Counted from the first letter of the stretch, positions 1 through 7,209 are shown. The stretch is DNA of 18,244 nucleotides from Gordonibacter sp036659115 (GCF_036659115.1 NZ_JAVXDF010000050.1), one strand, 5' to 3'. Notes: generated from the sequence alone by a model not told the origin. Numbers and translations: made by a program.

Positions 1-117
1 TTATGTGCGGAAGCCCTCGGCAAAACCTTCCCGAAACATTTCGCCATTACTTTGATTACCACGTGGTGACGCTGCCTGTGCAGGTGTCGTCATGCTATCG
101 TATTCCGATGATTGAAA

Positions 118-133
118 CGCGGCCTCGGCCGCG
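118..133 (+). promoter_or_regulatory. GC-rich palindrome in the glnN leader
   Basis: A 16-bp perfect palindrome (six-base stem CGCGGC with a CTCG loop) lies 48 bases upstream of the glnN start. It has no T-run, so it is not a classical terminator. It could be an mRNA leader hairpin or a protein site; no function can be assigned. I saw no convincing -35/-10 pair in bases 1-117 and no supported gene there. Confidence 0.3.
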
Positions 134-180
134 ATCTTGAAAGAGCGGTTGACGGGTTGGCAAGTAAGGAGCACGCACCT

Positions 181-2271
181 ATGGCGAAGGTTTCGGAAAT
201 CTACGGCTCGATGGTGTTCAACGAGCACACGATGCAGGAGCGCCTGCCTTCCGCAACGTACAAGAGCCTGCTCAAAACCATGAAAGAGGGCAAGTCTCTC
301 GAAATTGAGGTAGCCAACGTCGTGGCTCACGCCATGAAGGAATGGGCTATCGAGAAGGGCGCCACCCATTTCACGCACTGGTTCCAGCCGTTGACCGGCA
401 TCACTTCCGAGAAGCACGACAGCTTCCTTGACCCGGTCAGCGACGGTCGTGCCATTATGAGCTTCTCGGGCAAGGAGCTTATCCAGGGCGAGCCCGATGC
501 TTCCAGCTTCCCCTCCGGCGGCCTGCGCGCCACCTTTGAGGCACGGGGCTACACGGCTTGGGACCCCACCAGCTATGCGTTCATAAAAGATGAGGTGCTG
601 TGCATTCCTACGGCATTTTGCAGCTACACCGGTGAGGCGCTGGACAAGAAGACGCCGCTTTTGCGCTCCATGAGCGCCATCGAGAAGCAGGCGAACCGGG
701 TGCTGAAGCTGTTCGGCGAGCCCAACCAGCATATCGTGCCTACGGTCGGTGCCGAGCAAGAGTATTTTTTGGTCTCGGAGAAGGCGTACGCCAACCGCCA
801 GGACCTGGTCATGTGTGGGCGCACCCTGTTCGGCTACGCGCCGTGCAAGGGCCAGGAGCTCGAGGAGCACTATTTCGGTGCCATCCGCCCCACGGTGAAC
901 GAGTTCATGAAGGAGCTGGACGACGAGCTGTGGGCGCTCGGCGTGCCGGCACGCACGAAGCACAACGAGGTGGCGCCCGCGCAGCACGAGCTGGCTCCCA
1001 TCTACACGAACGCGAACCGTGCTATCGACGAGAACCTGCTTACCATGGAGAAGATGCGCCTTCTGGCCAGTCATCACGGTCTGGTGTGCCTGCAGCACGA
1101 GAAGCCCTTCGAGGGCATCAACGGCTCGGGCAAGCACAACAACTGGTCGCTGGCGGCAGGCAAGAAGAACCTGTTCGACCCCGGCGAGAGCCCCATGGAC
1201 AACCTGCGCTTCCTGGTGCTGCTTACCGGTGTGATCCAGGCGGTCGACGATTATCAGGACCTGCTGCGCATGTCGGTGGCGTCGGCCGGCAACGACCATC
1301 GCCTCGGCGCGAACGAGGCCCCGCCGGCCATCATCTCCATCTTCCTAGGTGACGAGCTGGACGCTATCGTGGATGCGCTCATCGACGAGCACGAGTACAC
1401 GAATGCCGAGAAGGTGGCCATGGACTTAGGTGTGGCCGTTCTGCCGAACTTCCTCATCGACAACACCGATCGCAACCGTACTAGCCCCTTTGCGTTCACG
1501 GGCAACAAGTTCGAATTCCGCATGCCGGGCTCGGCGGTGAACCTGTCGGATTCGACCATGGTGCTGAACACCGCCATGGCGAAGAGCCTGAAAGACTTCG
1601 CGGATGCGATGGAGGGCAAGTCCGGCAAAGAGTTTGAGGCTGCGGCGATTGACTACATCCGCGACACGCTGAAGGCGCACCAGCGCATTATCTTCAACGG
1701 CAACGGCTACTGCGACGAGTGGTACGCCGAGGCCGAGCGCCGCGGGTTGGCGAACTTCCGCACGACGGCCGATGCGCTGCCGTGCTTTGTGTCCCGCAAG
1801 AACGTCGAGCTGTTCGAGGAATTCGAGGTGCTGTCGAAGACCGAGGTGATGAGCCGCTACGAGGTGAAACTTGAGAAGTACAACAAGCTTTTGAACATCG
1901 AGGCGCGCGTGATGAAGCGCATGGTGCGCCGCGTGTTCCTGCCGGCTATCAACGACTATGCTGCCGAGGTGGCCAGCAACATCGTCACCTTCAAGTCGGC
2001 CCTGTCCGGCGCGAACGTCGATCAGCAGGAAGCGCTGCTGCACAAGCTGCTGGCTGGAGTGAAGGAGATCGACGTGCAGCTGCAGGCGTTAGACGCCGCG
2101 CACCATGCGGCCCTTGCCATTGCCAACCAACAGCAACGGGCCAACACCTATGCCCACGAGATCATCCCTATCATGGACAAGCTGCGTGGAGCCGTAGACG
2201 CCATGGAGATTATCACGGATCGCGACCGCTGGCCGGTACCCACCTACAACGACATTCTGTTCTACGTGTAA
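181..2271 (+). CDS. glnN: Type III glutamine synthetase (GlnN)
   Basis: A 696-residue protein that makes glutamine from glutamate, ammonia and ATP in the cytoplasm; this large form (about 700 residues) is known from Bacteroides, cyanobacteria and many anaerobes. Visible family motifs in order are the acidic metal-binding VGAEQEYFL, then NEVAPAQHELAPIY, INGSGKHNNWSL, the ATP-site GNDHRLGANEAPPA and DRNRTSPFAFTGNKFEFR. Length and motifs are intact. I chose the ATG at 181 rather than the in-frame ATG at 112 because a TAAGGAG ribosome site sits at 166-172 and the protein then begins MAKVSEIYGSMVFNE, as family members do; the upstream residues look untranslated. It is a single gene closed by a hairpin at 2305. 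Nitrogen control is expected from the family, but no regulator site was recognised. Confidence 0.97.
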   Translation: MAKVSEIYGSMVFNEHTMQERLPSATYKSLLKTMKEGKSLEIEVANVVAHAMKEWAIEKGATHFTHWFQPLTGITSEKHDSFLDPVSDGRAIMSFSGKELIQGEPDASSFPSGGLRATFEARGYTAWDPTSYAFIKDEVLCIPTAFCSYTGEALDKKTPLLRSMSAIEKQANRVLKLFGEPNQHIVPTVGAEQEYFLVSEKAYANRQDLVMCGRTLFGYAPCKGQELEEHYFGAIRPTVNEFMKELDDELWALGVPARTKHNEVAPAQHELAPIYTNANRAIDENLLTMEKMRLLASHHGLVCLQHEKPFEGINGSGKHNNWSLAAGKKNLFDPGESPMDNLRFLVLLTGVIQAVDDYQDLLRMSVASAGNDHRLGANEAPPAIISIFLGDELDAIVDALIDEHEYTNAEKVAMDLGVAVLPNFLIDNTDRNRTSPFAFTGNKFEFRMPGSAVNLSDSTMVLNTAMAKSLKDFADAMEGKSGKEFEAAAIDYIRDTLKAHQRIIFNGNGYCDEWYAEAERRGLANFRTTADALPCFVSRKNVELFEEFEVLSKTEVMSRYEVKLEKYNKLLNIEARVMKRMVRRVFLPAINDYAAEVASNIVTFKSALSGANVDQQEALLHKLLAGVKEIDVQLQALDAAHHAALAIANQQQRANTYAHEIIPIMDKLRGAVDAMEIITDRDRWPVPTYNDILFYV

Positions 2272-2304
2272 AGAGGCGCGGACGGATCGATAAGGTTTAT
2301 GCAA

Positions 2305-2347
2305 AAGAAGCTTCCGGACTCTTCTGAGCTCGGGAGCTTCTTTGTTG
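2305..2347 (+). terminator. Rho-independent terminator after glnN
   Basis: A long hairpin: the outer arms AAGAAGCT (2305-2312) and AGCTTCTT (2335-2342) pair perfectly. An inner CCG/CGG and CTC/GAG stem is interrupted by small mismatches. A T-rich tail (TTTGTTGT) follows. It lies 33 bases after the glnN stop. Confidence 0.85.
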
Positions 2348-2393
2348 TGTAGAAAATCGCTCATGCTTTGTATAACACCCTTTAAGTACGTGA

Positions 2394-2427
2394 TACAATA
2401 CGGATTATAAGTTATATGAAATACGGA
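2394..2427 (+). promoter_or_regulatory. Promoter/operator of the toxin-antitoxin operon
   Basis: A -10-like TACAAT at 2394-2399 is followed by two direct copies of AATACGGA (2397-2404 and 2420-2427). Between them is a perfect palindrome TATAAGTTATA (2406-2416). Further upstream TTGTAT (2368-2373) and ATACAA (2393-2398) form an inverted pair. Antitoxins of this type usually repress their own promoter through such repeats; that these are the operator is inference. Confidence 0.45.
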
Positions 2428-2438
2428 ATGAGGCTGAT

Positions 2439-2804
2439 ATGGATATCGTGAGAGAAGGCAAACTAACCTTTGGGCGGGATCAAGTGGTCACTTCCTCGCA
2501 TGCTGCCAAGAATTTTGGCGAGATGCGACGGCGCGCTAAGGAAGAACCTCTTTATGTTTCAGATCGCAACGACGGGATTGACACGGTTATAGTTGATTTT
2601 GATACGTTTGAAGCTCTGGCTGTTGAGCTTGAGAATTTTCGCGTACAGCGGTTATATGACACTGCCGCTATACGCCTTCAAGAAGGGGATGCAGACCTCA
2701 CCCGGCAACCGGTGGGGCTCGCTGAAGTCCTGGGTGAAAAGTCCTACGCTGAATGGCTCTCACTTGATGCGGATGCCATTGCCGACAAGGATCTGTTTGA
2801 ATGA
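2439..2804 (+). CDS. Phd/YefM-like antitoxin of a type II toxin-antitoxin pair
   Basis: A 121-residue acidic protein. Residues about 15-65 (VVTSSHAAKNFGEMRRRAKEEP followed by a DTVIVDFDTFEAL strand-helix) resemble the Phd/YefM fold: an N-terminal DNA-binding dimer domain whose C-terminal tail (rich in Asp and Glu here) wraps and neutralises the toxin. The start at 2439 is preceded by GAGG five bases upstream. The stop overlaps the next gene as ATGA (2801-2804), so the two are translationally coupled and antitoxin precedes toxin in the usual order. It probably autoregulates through the repeats at 2394-2427. The exact antitoxin class (RelB versus Phd/YefM) is less certain than the role. Confidence 0.85.
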   Translation: MDIVREGKLTFGRDQVVTSSHAAKNFGEMRRRAKEEPLYVSDRNDGIDTVIVDFDTFEALAVELENFRVQRLYDTAAIRLQEGDADLTRQPVGLAEVLGEKSYAEWLSLDADAIADKDLFE

Positions 2805-3130
2805 GTGCTCCCCACGAAAGATTCGAAGTCCGTTTTTACAACGCGGTAGCAGCCAAGGAGTACCAGGCACTCGATGGCTCGGTAAGACGGTTGGTTGATA
2901 TCGGACTTGCTAAGCTTCGTGTGCGAGCTGACGAAATTGGAAAGCCTCTGAGCGGGCCCTTAAAAATGTGCAAAGAACTCAAATTTCGGAGTGCGGGCAT
3001 CCGGGTTATATTCAGAATTGTAGACGGAGTCGCTGAAGTTGTAGAGATCGTGGCTATTGGGCCAAGAGACAAGGGAAACGTTTTTGACGTCGCGAGCCAG
3101 CGTTTGAAAAGTGCTGGCGAGGGAAGTTAA
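2801..3130 (+). CDS. RelE-family toxin (probable mRNA interferase)
   Basis: A 109-residue basic protein with the RelE/StbE layout: N-terminal helices, then LSGPLKMCKELKFRSAG, a strand IRVIFRIVDGVAEVVEIVAIGPRD and a C-terminal VFDVASQRL helix. Known RelE toxins cut mRNA in the ribosome A site during stress; that activity is inferred here from family only. It starts at 2801 inside the antitoxin stop codon (ATGA), the normal coupling in these operons. Length is typical and no break is seen. A symmetric hairpin follows at 3145-3181. ParE-like gyrase poisons share the fold, so the molecular target is not settled. Confidence 0.87.
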   Translation: MSAPHERFEVRFYNAVAAKEYQALDGSVRRLVDIGLAKLRVRADEIGKPLSGPLKMCKELKFRSAGIRVIFRIVDGVAEVVEIVAIGPRDKGNVFDVASQRLKSAGEGS

Positions 3131-3144
3131 AAGCAACCCCTAAA

Positions 3145-3181
3145 CAAACAAGGTCGTCCAAAGGAGCGACAGCCTTGTTTG
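3145..3181. terminator. Hairpin after the toxin gene, possibly bidirectional
   Basis: The arms CAAACAAGG (3145-3153) and CCTTGTTTG (3173-3181) pair perfectly, with an inner TCG..TCC / GGA..CGA stem around an AAA loop. On the plus strand no T-run follows; on the minus strand TTTAGGGG follows. It may end transcripts from both the toxin gene and the minus-strand stretch beyond. Confidence 0.55.
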
Positions 3182-3309
3182 CGGGAGGGGAGAGCGTATG
3201 TGATATTCTTACTCGCTCCGTCATCTTAGGTACGCATCGGTGATTTGTCAGCAATATGAATCCGTCCACGGTTTCACGAAGTTCTGAATGCTCATCGTGA
3301 TAGTTGACC

Positions 3310-3450
3310 TTAAAGCGCGATTGCTCCTTGCTCACGCACGATGGAAACGACCGCCAAAGATACCGCATAGTCAACCAAGAATCAGGCAACGATCGTGAGA
3401 ATGCAGAGCAGGAGCGTCGTGGAACGGTGCGCTTGATCGAAATACTTCAT
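3310..3450 (-). pseudogene. Possible small membrane peptide, interrupted by an in-frame TGA
   Basis: On the minus strand an ATG at 3450 is preceded at ideal spacing by a near-perfect ribosome site, AAAGGAGG. It encodes 22 residues (MKYFDQAHRSTTLLLCILTIVA), then a TGA at 3384-3382. The same frame continues as FLVDYAVSLAVVSIVREQ to a TAA at 3310. If the TGA were a Trp codon the product would be a 46-residue single-span membrane peptide. It could be a nonsense-mutated small protein, a genuine 22-residue hydrophobic peptide, or chance. I do not recognise a family. The strong ribosome site is the best argument that something here is or was translated. Confidence 0.4.
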
Positions 3451-3607
3451 GTTTCGCCTCCTTTTCAACAAGGCTGAGCCTCGGCCATTCCTTTTTGTTG
3501 CGTCGAGTTATCGCTCTGTGTTCTAACGACGATGCCGGTAAGGGGCGCGGTTGACCATATGTGTGAACGAGCATCGCCGCTCTGGGCTTACCGTGAATTT
3601 TCTTGCG

Positions 3608-3785
3608 AAATGAAAAGAAGTGAAAGAAAATGAAAAGAAGTGAAAGNNNNNNNNNNNNNNNNNNNNNNNNNNNNNNNNNNNNNNNNNNNNNNNNNNNNNN
3701 NNNNNNNNNNNNNNNNNNNNNNNNNNNNNNNNNNNNNNNNNNNNNNAAATGAAAAGAAGTGAAAGAAAATGAAAAGAAGTGAAAG
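3608..3785 (+). repeat. 20-bp tandem repeat array interrupted by an assembly gap
   Basis: Four visible copies of a 20-base unit (AAAATGAAAAGAAGTGAAAG; the first copy on each side of the gap lacks one A): two before the gap (3608-3646) and two after (3747-3785). The unit contains no C on the plus strand and carries both an ATG and a GTG. The array ends six bases before the ATPase ATG at 3792, so it forms the immediate 5' leader of that gene. Its true copy number is unknown because the gap lies inside it. Confidence 0.9.
3647..3746. other. Run of exactly 100 N (assembly gap)
   Basis: One hundred undetermined bases lie inside a tandem repeat. Exactly 100 N is the customary placeholder for a gap of unknown size, so the real array may be longer or shorter than shown. 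Confidence 0.97.
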
Positions 3786-3791
3786 GATTGA

Positions 3792-4904
3792 ATGATGCAG
3801 GACAGGCCTCGCAACCCTTTTACTCCCAGCTTCGGGCAAATTCCCCTGCATATGGCTGGTCGCGAGATGGTGATAGACGAGCTGCTGCGAGCTTTCGATA
3901 ATGGCAGTGGCGATCCTAACCTGTCGACTATTCTCATAGGGGCGAGAGGCACTGGCAAGACGGCACTGATGTCTCTTCTCGCGCATGAGGCGCAGGGTCG
4001 AGGGTGGCTGTCGGTGAACGTTTCTGCACTGCCTGGAATGCTTAACGACATCGTCCAGCAAGTTCGGCATGTCTCACGTGATGCCGTTGATAAGCCGGGC
4101 GGCATGAGGCTTAAAGGGGTAGGCATACCGCAAGTTCTTGATATTGAATGGGAGCGCGAGCCGCAAGAGCTCCCTAATTGGCGAACGCTTATGAGTGAAA
4201 TCCTTGAGGAGTTGAACGAGCGTGATACCGGCCTGCTTATTACGATTGACGAGGTCCGCGGCGATTTTGATGAGCTAATTCAGCTTATCGCGATTCATCA
4301 GCACTTCGTGAGGGAGGAGCGTAAAGTTGCCTTGCTCATGGCGGGTTTACCAGGAGAGGTTTCCTCCTTGCTGCAAGACAAGTCGGTCTCGTTTTTTCGC
4401 CGAGCCTGCCAGCGGCACCTGGGTCGCATTGACGACTTCGAGATAGAGCGTGCCCTGCGACGTACCGTTGAGGATTCGGGAAAAGAGATAGAGTCGGTTG
4501 CGCTTAAGCTCGCGGTAGATGCCATCGGCGGATTTCCCTTTATGATGCAACTTGTTGGCTATCGGTCGTGGGAGGAAGGCGCTCTCCGGAAAAGTATTGG
4601 AGTGGCAGAGGTAGAATATGGCATACAGGCCGCTCAGCATGATATGCGTGCGCGTGTGCTCAATGCAACGCTCGACGAATTGTCGGACGGCGATGTGCGA
4701 TTCATTGCGGCCATGGTTGAAGATGAAGGAGCGAGTCGCCTTGCGGATATCGCGCAACGCATGGGGGTGAGCGGAAACTATGCCGCTCAATACCGAAGAC
4801 GCCTTATCGAAAACGGCGTGATTGGTCCTCGGGGCCGGGGCAAGATTGATTTTGAGCTTCCTGGTATGAGGAATTACGTTCGAGAGCAGCTCGTGGATTT
4901 TTAA
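3792..4904 (+). CDS. Orc1/Cdc6-like AAA+ ATPase with C-terminal winged helix
   Basis: A 370-residue P-loop ATPase. It opens with the NPFTPSFG..P..MAGRE region typical of this archaeal-type ATPase group. Walker A is GARGTGKT (50-57), Walker B is LLITIDEV (148-155), and an arginine-rich region follows at about 203-225. The last 70 residues (DVRFIAAMVEDEGASRLADIAQRMGVSGNYAAQYRRRLIENGVI) read as a winged-helix DNA-binding domain. The likely mode is ATP-dependent DNA binding; the cellular role of bacterial members is not established. There are two adjacent ATGs: AAAGGA at 3782-3787 is better spaced for 3795, so the first Met may be unused. The leader is the 20-bp repeat array. It stands alone between a toxin-antitoxin pair and a corA remnant, which suggests accessory DNA. 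Confidence 0.8.
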   Translation: MMQDRPRNPFTPSFGQIPLHMAGREMVIDELLRAFDNGSGDPNLSTILIGARGTGKTALMSLLAHEAQGRGWLSVNVSALPGMLNDIVQQVRHVSRDAVDKPGGMRLKGVGIPQVLDIEWEREPQELPNWRTLMSEILEELNERDTGLLITIDEVRGDFDELIQLIAIHQHFVREERKVALLMAGLPGEVSSLLQDKSVSFFRRACQRHLGRIDDFEIERALRRTVEDSGKEIESVALKLAVDAIGGFPFMMQLVGYRSWEEGALRKSIGVAEVEYGIQAAQHDMRARVLNATLDELSDGDVRFIAAMVEDEGASRLADIAQRMGVSGNYAAQYRRRLIENGVIGPRGRGKIDFELPGMRNYVREQLVDF

Positions 4905-4951
4905 CCAAAGCGCAGGGCGGTACTGCTCGTAACCTCAAAAGGAGTATGCCA

Positions 4952-5427
4952 ATGATCGAGTATTTCTGCACGGATGGACAGCAGGCGCTCCGGAAGCTCG
5001 AAGACCTCTACGTTCTCGATTCGTCGTTGGTGTATCTCAAAACTTCGCTGGTTACCAACGACGCTATATTTGACAAGCACCTGCGTCGGTTCGCCTTCGC
5101 AACCGACGAGGCACGGGAGCGTTTGACGACGTGACCATCGAGAGCCGGCAGGCGCTTGAGACGACGCGCATCTACTCGGAGATACTCGATTCCACCATCG
5201 AGCATTTTAGCTTGCTGATGGAGCACGACCTGAACCGCACGATGCAGGTGGTGGCCACGGTCACGTTGGTGCTGTGCGTGCCTACGGCGGTTGCCGGGTT
5301 CTTCGGCATGAACGTGCTGGGCATCCCCCTGGCAGAGATTCCTTGGGGCTTCGGCATTGTTACCTGCTGCACGGTTCTTGCATCGGTCGTGTTGCTCCTC
5401 GTGCTCAAGAAACTCAGATGGTTCTGA
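4952..5427 (+). pseudogene. corA: CorA magnesium transporter remnant (5' truncated and frameshifted)
   Basis: Only the last half of a CorA channel remains. One frame (from 4952 or 4946 to 5134) gives the stalk-helix signature LEDLYVLDSSLVYLKTSLVTN. The other (5131-5427) continues VTIESRQALETTRIYSEILDS and then two membrane helices with the diagnostic GMN motif (GFFGMNV). The frames meet at about 5111-5134, where one lost base would restore ERLDDVTIESRQA. Full CorA is about 300 residues or more, so the N-terminal cytoplasmic domain is missing, and no trace of it is seen in this window. AAAAGGAG at 4937-4944 would support starting at the second ATG (4952), so a short peptide may still be made. 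A working Mg2+ channel is unlikely. Confidence 0.85.
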
Positions 5428-5467
5428 ATTTCTCTTTCTCATTGGATGGGTAACGAGGAGCAGATGC

Positions 5468-5506
5468 AACAAGACCCCGCGCGGTCAAGCCGTTCGGGAT
5501 CTTGTT
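5468..5506. terminator. Hairpin between the corA remnant and the lipoprotein gene
   Basis: The arms at 5468-5479 and 5495-5506 pair over 12 positions with one mismatch (AACAAGACCCCG against CGGGATCTTGTT). It lies between convergent genes and may serve both. There is no long T-run on either side. Confidence 0.55.
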
Positions 5507-5533
5507 TAGGGGAGGGAAGTTCCGAGTAGGTGT

Positions 5534-6073
5534 TTAGGCGAGAGCGGTGGAGTACGTGTCGATCTGCTCCATGACATCGAGCACCTCGGACGGCTTGCAC
5601 TCGGCGACCAACGCGGAGCCTGCATCGCCCATGTTGAGCAGCAGGGTGCCGTCGGACTGAGGCTCGATGCTGAACGTGAGGGTGCTGCCGTTGACCATGT
5701 CGGTTACGCGCACCGAGTTGCCCTGGGTTTCGGCCGGGCCCACGAAGCTGATTGATTCACCGTTGTCATTCAGCGCCATGACAATGACCAAGCTGCCGTC
5801 GGCGTTGCCGGCGTAGTAGAAGCCCTCACCCGAGTCGGTCAGACCCATATAGGCCTCAGACATCTCGCTTTCCAGGTCTTTGAGCGAAATCTCATCACTC
5901 GAGGAGCTGGAAGAGTTTGAGGAGTTGGACGTGGTGGTGTCCTTTGAATCGGATGCGGTGCCGTTCGACGACGATCCGCCGCCACAACCTGCCAGCATGC
6001 CGCCTGACAGGCCTAGCACGGCCGTCATGGCCAGGGCCAGAACGGTCTTTTTCATCATCTGAGCGTTCATCAT
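5534..6073 (-). CDS. Secreted lipoprotein of unknown function
   Basis: A 179-residue protein with a clear lipoprotein signal: basic MKK, hydrophobic VLALAMTAVLGLSGG, then lipobox LAGC with the modified cysteine at residue 30. A Ser/Thr/Asn-rich linker (about 33-60) leads to a roughly 115-residue acidic domain. In it alternating strands (GFYYAGNADGSLVIVMALNDN, STLTFSIEPQSDGTLLLNMGD) suggest a beta-rich fold. I do not recognise the family. It should sit on the outer face of the membrane. The first ATG at 6073 is preceded by AAAGGA eight bases upstream. Its promoter carries two repeats spaced 21 bp (6169-6197) that look like LytTR sites, so the response regulator just upstream on the same strand probably controls it. 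Confidence 0.85.
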   Translation of the reverse strand: MMNAQMMKKTVLALAMTAVLGLSGGMLAGCGGGSSSNGTASDSKDTTTSNSSNSSSSSSDEISLKDLESEMSEAYMGLTDSGEGFYYAGNADGSLVIVMALNDNGESISFVGPAETQGNSVRVTDMVNGSTLTFSIEPQSDGTLLLNMGDAGSALVAECKPSEVLDVMEQIDTYSTALA

Positions 6074-6130
6074 AAGGTAAATCCTTTCGTAGGTGCGGCC
6101 GCCTCCCTGCGAGCCGTCGTTGCCTGCCGT

Positions 6131-6197
6131 ACTATAGGCGGCCTGCTGTCGAAAAAGAGGGAAGGTGGTGCAAACGGGGATTTGCGTTATGCAAACG
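6131..6197 (-). promoter_or_regulatory. Promoter of the lipoprotein gene with a tandem LytTR-type site
   Basis: Read on the minus strand, CGTTTGCA occurs twice, starting at 6197 and 6176, exactly 21 bp apart. Each is preceded by A or C in the manner of the LytTR half-site (ACGTTTG, CCGTTTG). A -10-like TATAGT begins at 6136, 40 bases after the proximal CGTT. No good -35 is seen, as expected for an activator-dependent promoter. Sites and -10 were found by eye. Confidence 0.6.
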
Positions 6198-6208
6198 TGC
6201 GCGAAGTT

Positions 6209-6937
6209 TTAGTGACCGGCTTGCGCGCGCAGCCGCGCGGCAACGTAGCGATGGTAGTCTTCCACCACTTGCGCGCGTCCGTTCGTTCGTATGGGCACGC
6301 GTGCGCCATTTTTCACGAGGAACTCTTTGCCCTCTACGCGTGCGACGTGATCCATATTCACGATGTAGCTGCGATGGCAGCGCAGAAACGACGGCCCGAG
6401 AGACTCGATAAGTTTGGTCAGTGGCACGTAGGTGGTGAACGACGAGGCGCAGGTGTGCAGCACCGTCTTGTTACCGAAGGCCTCGATGCAAAATACGTCG
6501 CTTTGCAGCAGGGATATGGTTTCCCGGTCGGAGACGACGTCGATGCGGCGACGCGAGGCGTCGATGGCGCCCTTGCACCGGTCGAGCGCGTCGGCAAGCG
6601 ATGCTTCGGTTACAGGCTTGACCAGGTAGTGAAGCGCGCGGACTTCGTAGCTGTCCACCGCGTAGTCGGTTGACGAGGTAACGAACACAAGCGGAAGATC
6701 GGGGTCGCGTTCCTTGATGGTCCGAGCCGCTTCAATGCCGTTCATGCCGTCTCCCATGAGTACGTCGAGCAAGAGAATAGAAACTTCGCCTCGCTGGAAG
6801 TTCGCAACGAGTTGTTCTCCGTGCGTGTACGCAACGATGCGCGCCTCGCAGGCCCGGTTGTTCAGGTAGCGCTCGAGCAGCGATTGCAGATGTTGTCGTT
6901 CACGGTCGTTGTCTTCGCAGATGGCGATGGTTAGCAT
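6209..6937 (-). CDS. LytTR-family response regulator
   Basis: A 242-residue two-component regulator. The receiver domain (1-120) has the acidic pair E8/D9, phospho-acceptor D58 in ILLLDVLMGDGMNG, the conserved Thr/Ser in FVTSS (87-88) and Lys107 in YLVKPV. The C-terminal part (about 135-237) is a LytTR DNA-binding domain, with FLRCHRSYIVNMDHV and a basic PIRTNGRAQVVEDYHRYVAARLR end. The start at 6937 has GAGGA four bases upstream; the longer frame reaching 7072 adds residues of no domain value. The likely partner is the GHKL kinase at 7624-9699, the only sensor here. Candidate targets are the tandem CGTT repeats at 6131-6197, 7064-7130 and 11501-11569. The pairing and targets are inferred from proximity and motif. 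Confidence 0.93.
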   Translation of the reverse strand: MLTIAICEDNDRERQHLQSLLERYLNNRACEARIVAYTHGEQLVANFQRGEVSILLLDVLMGDGMNGIEAARTIKERDPDLPLVFVTSSTDYAVDSYEVRALHYLVKPVTEASLADALDRCKGAIDASRRRIDVVSDRETISLLQSDVFCIEAFGNKTVLHTCASSFTTYVPLTKLIESLGPSFLRCHRSYIVNMDHVARVEGKEFLVKNGARVPIRTNGRAQVVEDYHRYVAARLRAQAGH

Positions 6938-7063
6938 GAAATCCTCGCTCTTTGCAGTAAGGTTTGCCGGAGGGGCACCTGCGCGGTGAGGGTCCGTTCC
7001 TGCGCGCGTTCGTTCGTTGCTTGTAACGTAAAGGATAGCACGGTGCTCTTTGGTGCTTGCGCA

Positions 7064-7130
7064 CGTTCGCATCGAATGGGATAACGATTGGCATCACTGG
7101 ATACAGGAATCTTTATTCGGTTACTACACT
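7064..7130 (+). promoter_or_regulatory. Possible promoter with a weak tandem LytTR-type site
   Basis: CACGTTCGCATC (7062-7073) closely resembles the repeats at 11536-11569. A looser copy, ACGATTGGCATC, begins at 7084, so the shared C positions (7064 and 7085) are 21 bp apart. A -10-like TACACT starts at 7125, 40 bases after the second copy, the same geometry as at the lipoprotein gene. The second half-site is degenerate, so this one is tentative. Confidence 0.35.
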
Positions 7131-7209
7131 GTGCATTCAAGGAGCCGCCACGACTCGAGGGGCGGTTTCATGGCTACGATGTGGTGTTTCGACAGAATGG
7201 GAGATAGAC

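Larger units (their letters stand above)
3131..3791. other. 661-bp stretch without a firm gene
   Basis: Between the toxin gene and the ATPase gene I see a hairpin (3145-3181), a possible small membrane peptide on the minus strand (3310-3450), a 20-bp tandem repeat (3608-3785) and a run of 100 undetermined bases (3647-3746). Base composition is more AT-rich than the flanking core genes, which fits accessory DNA. Longer minus-strand reading frames here run through the N block and the repeats and overlap the ATPase gene; I do not accept them as genes. Confidence 0.6.

Noticed and set aside
1..1299. Long minus-strand reading frame (432 codons) opposite glnN
   Set aside because: It lies antisense to a clear glutamine synthetase, has no recognisable domain and no ribosome site, and long antisense frames are common in GC-rich genes.
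3054..3389. Minus-strand frame of 111 codons after the toxin gene
   Set aside because: It overlaps the toxin 3' end antisense, has no ribosome site and no recognisable motif. The better-supported translation signal here is the ATG at 3450 in another frame.
3608..3785. CRISPR array
   Set aside because: Copies are directly adjacent with no unique spacers; this is a simple tandem repeat.
3371..4126. Minus-strand frames of 251 and 160 codons across the repeats and the N gap
   Set aside because: They pass through 100 undetermined bases, translate the tandem repeat and run antisense to the ATPase gene.
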